Source of the DNA: an uncultured bacterium
GTDB taxonomy: Bacteria; Planctomycetota; UBA8742; UBA2392
Length of the DNA stretch: 64,000 bases
NCBI GenBank assembly: GCA_938014885.1
Contig: CALLQI010000012.1
Location: 1-64,000, forward strand
Reading direction: 5' to 3'
Shown: piece after piece, positions 60,165 through 64,000 of the stretch
How positions within the stretch are numbered: the stretch's first letter is position 1
Layout of the letters: each line of letters begins with the position of its first letter
The notes under the pieces: model-generated
What the model was told of the DNA's origin: nothing
Database searches by the model: none
Seen by the model: only the letters and a program-made list of their open reading frames with translations
Program-made: the position numbers and the translations under genes

Positions 60165-60407
60165 ATGCCCATCTACGAATACCGACACACCGGCACCATC
60201 GGCGAGACCTGCGAGGAGCACTTCGAGGTCTTCCAGAAGATGTCTGACGACACACTCACCGTATGCCCCGTTTGCGGAAACCCCATCGAAAAGCTCATCT
60301 CGCGCGTTTCAGGCACTGTCGATAAGATGGGCCCCGCGCGCTTGAAGGAACTGGGCTTCAGCCGCTGGGTCAAGCGCGACAAAGGCACCTACGAACGCGA
60401 CAAGTAG
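60165..60407 (+). CDS. FmdB-family zinc-ribbon protein
   Basis: 80 aa. MPIYEYRHTG at the start and VCPVCGNPIEKLISRVSG in the middle match the FmdB family, proposed regulators. The usual first CxxC after the opening Tyr-Arg is replaced by HTGTIGETCEEHFE, leaving only one complete CxxC pair plus one Cys. A possible promoter (TTGATT, 15 bases, TAGAAT at 60075-60101) lies upstream, and the leader is AT-rich. Confidence 0.82.
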   Translation: MPIYEYRHTGTIGETCEEHFEVFQKMSDDTLTVCPVCGNPIEKLISRVSGTVDKMGPARLKELGFSRWVKRDKGTYERDK

Positions 60408-60439
60408 TAAACCCCGCACCTTCCCCGAATGACGGCCGC

Positions 60440-61687
60440 ATGAACCGATACCTGAAGCTGTTCCCGTTGGCACTGTTGCTGCTGCTCGCCGGTTGCCCCG
60501 CCGAAGACGACGAAGAAGACGCAGTCAAACCCGTCAAAATCACCGTCGGCGTGGCCGTGGCTGAACCTGCAGCGCCCGCATTCCCGGCCATTGAGCCCGC
60601 CATCGCCTACGACGGCACGCGCACGCACATCGTGTACTGCCAGGACAACGGCGCGGGGCAGCGCGACATCATGTATGTACAGCGCGTGGGCGGCGGCGCG
60701 TTCACGGCACCGGCGGCGATCTTCCCGGCCTCAGCGGGCGACAGCCGCACGCCGGGCGTGTTTCTCGACACCGCGGGCACGCTGCACATGGTGTGGGCGG
60801 AAGGTACTTCGCCCAACCGCGAGATTTACTACGCGACCCGTACGTCCGTGGGTGTGGTCTCAACGCCCGCGAACCTGAGCGTCAGCACCGACGACGAAGC
60901 AAACCCGCGTGTGGCCGTAGACAGCACCGGCCGCGTGCACGTGGTCTGGGAAGGCTCCACGCCGCCGCCTTCGCCAACGACGGCGATCTTCTATCGGCGC
61001 ACCCAGGGTGGGATTTTCGTGGCGTCGACTGTGCTGCCCAAGGCCAATGGCGCGCAGCCGGCGGAGATGCCGGACATCGCAGTCGATGAGGCCAACCGCG
61101 TGTACGTGGTGTGGTCCGAGCAAACGGGCACCGCGCGCAACATCCGGCTGCTGCGCAGCGACGACAATGGCGCCAACTTCGGCAGCACGGGCAACGGCTT
61201 TGCGTTCCACGGCGGCGTCGACATGACGCAGCCGCGCGTGGTGGGTGGCGAAGACGGCACGGTGTTCTTCACGTTCGTTGGCCAGGCCGTCAATGGCGAT
61301 CGCGGGTTGTACGCGGGCGTGACGCGCACGGGATACACGCCCAACGGCTCGATCCTGCTGCTGGACAGCCAGACAGGCGGCTTGCGCGACCCTGAGCTTG
61401 CGATCTTCCAGCGCGACAACGGCGCGTACACCGTTGCCATCGTCTGCAACGACGGCACCGGCACGGGCGGCGAGGTTGTCGTGTTCGCAAGCCACGATAG
61501 CGGCGAGAACTACTTCGAGAACCCGGTCAGCCTGAGCCAGGGCAACACGCAGCCCACCACCAGCCGCGGCCCGGCGATTGCCATGGACGACAATGAGCTC
61601 GTGGCCTGCTGGGAAGCGCAGCCACCGGGCGGCGGCGTGGTGCGCACCTGGACCAGCGCCAGCACATACACCATCCCCAAGAAGTAG
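60440..61687 (+). CDS. Beta-propeller (sialidase/BNR-like) lipoprotein
   Basis: 415 aa. The signal with LLLLLAGC gives a lipid anchor, followed by an acidic spacer (AEDDEEDAV). The rest is repeated blades of about 55 residues with the pattern (P)xIAxDxxxxxHxVW (IEPAIAYDGTRTHIVYCQD; RVAVDSTGRVHVVWEG; DIAVDEANRVYVVWSEQ; IAMDDNELVACWEAQ), typical of exo-alpha-sialidase-like propellers. No sialidase Arg triad is evident. It lies 32 bp after the FmdB gene. Confidence 0.85.
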   Translation: MNRYLKLFPLALLLLLAGCPAEDDEEDAVKPVKITVGVAVAEPAAPAFPAIEPAIAYDGTRTHIVYCQDNGAGQRDIMYVQRVGGGAFTAPAAIFPASAGDSRTPGVFLDTAGTLHMVWAEGTSPNREIYYATRTSVGVVSTPANLSVSTDDEANPRVAVDSTGRVHVVWEGSTPPPSPTTAIFYRRTQGGIFVASTVLPKANGAQPAEMPDIAVDEANRVYVVWSEQTGTARNIRLLRSDDNGANFGSTGNGFAFHGGVDMTQPRVVGGEDGTVFFTFVGQAVNGDRGLYAGVTRTGYTPNGSILLLDSQTGGLRDPELAIFQRDNGAYTVAIVCNDGTGTGGEVVVFASHDSGENYFENPVSLSQGNTQPTTSRGPAIAMDDNELVACWEAQPPGGGVVRTWTSASTYTIPKK

Positions 61688-61708
61688 GTCAGGGAAAGTC
61701 ACCCACCA

Positions 61709-61741
61709 GCGGCCCTCGCAACGCGAGGGCCGCGTTGTTTT
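61709..61741 (+). terminator. Terminator after the propeller lipoprotein
   Basis: GCGGCCCTCGC (61709-61719) pairs perfectly with GCGAGGGCCGC (61723-61733), loop AAC, followed by GTTGTTTTGT. Confidence 0.9.
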
Positions 61742-62082
61742 GTCTCAGAACACCGCGAGATCGGCCATTTGCGGGCACTACAGGGCATCCGCGGCCCTGT
61801 GCCGCGCGATTTGGATGCAGAAAAACGAGGCCGGTGGGTCGAAGTGGAGGACGGGTGCGTTTCTAAAATCGCCGAAACTTAGGTCCTGATAATCCACAGT
61901 GCGTACACATTGGCTGTCGGAATCTGGGATAAAGCGCAACCTGTATGGTCAAAGGCAGTTTGTTTGTATGTATATGGTATGGCGACAAATTCAGGCAGTT
62001 TCGGAAAGGTCAAGTAAAATTTTCGCTTTGGAATTGGACAAGTGGGTGAGAGTGGGTTATATTCCCTACGGCGGGAGGGGAA
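61742..62082. other. 341-bp leader of the division cluster
   Basis: No gene is visible. The stretch becomes markedly AT-richer from about 61850 and should hold the promoter of mraZ. I could not find a convincing -35/-10 pair. GATAAT at 61888 is a possible -10 without a good -35. A MraZ-box-like repeat occupies 62043-62057. Confidence 0.5.
62043..62057 (+). promoter_or_regulatory. MraZ-box-like repeat before mraZ
   Basis: TGGGT GAGAG TGGGT: two TGGGN units separated by five bases, the spacing known for MraZ binding boxes, 26 bases before the mraZ start. It fits self-repression of the mraZ-rsmH operon. Confidence 0.65.
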
Positions 62083-62568
62083 ATGGCGAGTTCACCCAGA
62101 TACTTTGGTTTCGCCACGTCCTCGGTCGACGCGAAGAATCGCATCACCATCCCCGCCAAGTTTCGGTCCAAGCTTCCGGTCGGCCATGAAGGGCGCACCT
62201 TCGTCTACGTGATGATGGGACCCGACTTCCGGCACCTGGCGGTTTACGACCTGGTCAGCGGGCAACGTCGAATTGATGAGCTAACCGGCGATCAAGGCAT
62301 ACCGGGCGAGCTTCAGCGCAAACGGCAGCAGTACCTGGCATTGGTGGAAGAGGTCGAGGTGGACAAGCAGGGGCGTGTTCTGCTTCCCAAGGAACACGTC
62401 GAGTACGCAAAGCTGAAGGGCGAAGTCGTAGTTTCCGGCGCGGGCGATCACATCCAGTTGTACGACCCCGAAGAAGGACGCCACGTCTCAGCCCCGGTCA
62501 GCATCGAGAAGCTCGACCCGCAGCATGTTTCGGCAATCTTTGACGGCAGCGCGCACGAAAGTGCGTAA
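62083..62568 (+). CDS. mraZ: Transcriptional regulator MraZ
   Basis: 161 aa from ATG 62083 with GGGAGGGG upstream. Two AbrB/SpoVT-like halves: SSVDAKNRITIPAKFRSKL (about 14-32) and EVDKQGRVLLPKEHVEYAKL (about 92-111). The protein forms a ring of subunits that bind spaced TGGGN repeats upstream of its own gene. It is the first gene of the division and cell-wall (dcw) cluster, followed by rsmH. Confidence 0.95.
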   Translation: MASSPRYFGFATSSVDAKNRITIPAKFRSKLPVGHEGRTFVYVMMGPDFRHLAVYDLVSGQRRIDELTGDQGIPGELQRKRQQYLALVEEVEVDKQGRVLLPKEHVEYAKLKGEVVVSGAGDHIQLYDPEEGRHVSAPVSIEKLDPQHVSAIFDGSAHESA

Positions 62569-62761
62569 CGCCTGGCGCGAAAGCGCCCCGGGGCCTCGGC
62601 CCTGGCGCCAACCGGTCGCGTAACCACCGGTCGCCCGACATCCGGCGCTTGGATGTCACTTACTGCATACGGCCGCAAAGCGGCGAAACCGAACTTCGGC
62701 ATGGTGGTGGTTTGCCTTCGCGCAATCACAACCGTGCCCCAACCGGAAATTGGGGGAGCAC

Positions 62762-63016
62762 ATGTCGTTCAACATCAACACACGCCAGGAAGATGACCCG
62801 CACGGCCTGCAGGCAGTCGCCACGCTGCTCAAGAAAGGCCTGGAAGATGACTTCGAGCAGCGCGTGGCCGAAAACCTGCCTGAGTTGCAGCGCGCCAAGG
62901 ACCTGCTGGCCCGTGTGCGCGCATTTGCGCCCGGCATCGAGTTCAGCCCGTACGTGATGCGCATTCTCACCACCGCCGACAAGCAGGCCAGCGCCCGCCT
63001 CGCGGAGGTTGCGTGA
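62762..63016 (+). CDS. Small unknown protein between mraZ and rsmH
   Basis: 84 aa from ATG 62762, with GGGGGAG five bases upstream. Mostly helical and charged (LLKKGLEDDFEQRVAENL; ELQRAKDLLARVRAF), no signal or membrane helix. Most bacteria have mraZ directly before rsmH; here a 193-bp gap and this gene intervene. Its stop lies just before the rsmH start, so it is probably coupled. Family not recognised. Confidence 0.65.
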   Translation: MSFNINTRQEDDPHGLQAVATLLKKGLEDDFEQRVAENLPELQRAKDLLARVRAFAPGIEFSPYVMRILTTADKQASARLAEVA

Positions 63017-63020
63017 ACGC

Positions 63021-63971
63021 GTGGCCGAACACCTACCCGTCCTTGAGCAGGCCGTGGTCAAGGCCTTTGGGAACCTCCGAACCGGCGCGCCTGTCGTGGA
63101 CGGGACCTGCGGGCTTGGCGGCCACGGTGCGGCCTTGCTTGGCGCATACCCAGGGCTTCGAGTCATTGGGATCGACCGTGATCCCTGGGCGGTGGAGCAT
63201 GCTGCTGAACGTTTGCGACCCTTTGGCGGACGTGCGCTTGTCCGGCACGGACGTGCCGCTGAGTGGCCCAGCCATCTCAGCGCCATGGGTGTGGAACGTG
63301 CCGGCGGCCTGCTGCTAGACCTCGGTGTAAGCAGCCCGCAACTGGACAAGCCAGAGCGCGGCTTCAGCTTTCGCGGTGACGGGCCGCTCGACATGCGCAT
63401 GGACCCGAGCACGGGTGACACGGCGCTTGAGCTGCTTCAGAATACGCCGCAGGCTGAAATCGCGCGCTGGCTGGGTACCTATGGCGAAGAACGCCACGCC
63501 GGCCGCATTGCCCGCCGCATCGTCAAGGCTATTGAGGAAGGTCGCCTGCAAAACACCGGCGACCTTGCGGCCATTTGCCGCGACGCCTATGGAAAGGGCC
63601 ACCATCGTATTGACCCGGCCACGCGGACGTTCCAGGCGCTGCGCATCGTCGTGAATGACGAATTGGCCGAGCTTGAGGGTGCGCTGAAGCAGGTTCCTTC
63701 CTTTATGGAGGCCGGCGGTGTTGTTGCGATCATCAGCTTCCACTCGCTGGAAGACCGGATCGTGAAGCACCAGTTCCGCGAGTGGGACTCCGCGGGGCTG
63801 GCAACAATCCTAAAGCCTGCGCCCGTAACCGCCGATGAATCCGAGTGCGTTTCGAACCCACGCGCGCGCAGCGCCAAGATGCGCGTGTGCGTATGGGGAC
63901 CGCGAATCGCCGCCGATATCGGCAAAGACAAGTACCGCAGCAAGAAGCACCGGCAGGCACCGCCAGACTAA
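63021..63971 (+). CDS. rsmH: 16S rRNA (cytosine-1402-N4)-methyltransferase
   Basis: 316 aa from GTG 63021 (VAEHLPVLEQAV, close to the usual HxPVL start). TTG 63009 is in frame but touches the GGAGG. VVDGTCGLGGHGAALL (SAM site), IGIDRDPWAVE, LLLDLGVSSPQLDKPERGFSF, ATRTFQALRIVVN and ISFHSLEDRIVKHQF are all present. It methylates 16S rRNA C1402 in the ribosomal P site. It stands second in the dcw cluster after mraZ. Confidence 0.95.
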   Translation: MAEHLPVLEQAVVKAFGNLRTGAPVVDGTCGLGGHGAALLGAYPGLRVIGIDRDPWAVEHAAERLRPFGGRALVRHGRAAEWPSHLSAMGVERAGGLLLDLGVSSPQLDKPERGFSFRGDGPLDMRMDPSTGDTALELLQNTPQAEIARWLGTYGEERHAGRIARRIVKAIEEGRLQNTGDLAAICRDAYGKGHHRIDPATRTFQALRIVVNDELAELEGALKQVPSFMEAGGVVAIISFHSLEDRIVKHQFREWDSAGLATILKPAPVTADESECVSNPRARSAKMRVCVWGPRIAADIGKDKYRSKKHRQAPPD

Positions 63972-63983
63972 GTCCACGAAACC

Positions 63984-64000
63984 ATGAACCTCAAGACCGG
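63984..64000 (+). CDS. Start of the next gene, cut by the window end
   Basis: ATG 63984 follows the rsmH stop by 12 bases. Only MNLKT is visible. By cluster order it could be ftsL or a penicillin-binding protein, but the sequence is too short to tell. Confidence 0.3.

Overview
The window is one contiguous piece of a high-GC chromosome from a Gram-negative bacterium with lipopolysaccharide. It carries a heptosyltransferase, an MsbA-type lipid flippase, a secretin, many Sec and lipoprotein signal peptides and a division-cluster start (mraZ, rsmH). Three Hanks-type kinases, a MoxR/chelatase-like AAA protein, a GxxExxY protein, a futalosine-pathway menaquinone gene and many exported proteins of unknown function point to an uncultured member of the Planctomycetota or a neighbouring PVC-type lineage. 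That placement is inference; no rRNA or ribosomal protein gene is present to fix it. I saw no tRNA, rRNA, CRISPR array, phage or classical insertion sequence.

Layout. 1-649 is gene-free and built from decayed short repeats. 650-5000 holds an exported hydrolase-like protein with EF hands, a chelatase-like AAA ATPase and two extremely cysteine-rich exported proteins. 5166-9849 is a three-subunit molybdenum hydroxylase of the 4-hydroxybenzoyl-CoA reductase type, interrupted by a GxxExxY gene inside 27-bp inverted repeats and carrying a palindrome inside the FAD-subunit gene. 9846-16167 holds exported proteins: an amine oxidase, a beta-helix protein and a pentameric ligand-gated ion channel. 16213-21073 is amino-acid and aldehyde metabolism. 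21154-33100 is a long same-strand block for envelope glycolipid assembly (two GT4 enzymes, a WaaP-like kinase, a GT9 enzyme, MsbA), bracketed by two Ser/Thr kinases and one dual-specificity phosphatase.

33378-41124 is a type IV pilus or pseudopilus cluster: one pilin, two minor prepilins, PilM, PilN, PilO, a PilP-position protein and the secretin. No motor ATPase or prepilin peptidase is present. 41117-51166 is mostly housekeeping (prenyl diphosphate synthase, dxs, NAD kinase, an HD-GYP protein, mqnD, a four-cluster ferredoxin, a cysteine desulfurase, aroA). 51142-54616 on the minus strand contains the most unusual gene set: a TPR protein ending in two RNA polymerase alpha-CTD modules, followed by a membrane-anchored kinase and a small membrane protein.

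54819-61687 has pyrF, a TPR protein, three consecutive exported proteins that look built from one repeated module (2, 3 and 1 copies), a zinc-ribbon protein and a beta-propeller lipoprotein. 62083-64000 begins the division/cell-wall cluster with mraZ (preceded by a MraZ-box-like repeat), a small unknown gene and rsmH.

Best candidates for something undescribed are the TPR/double-alpha-CTD/kinase operon, the every-third-residue cysteine protein, the repeated-module exported family, and the inverted-repeat-bounded GxxExxY element.
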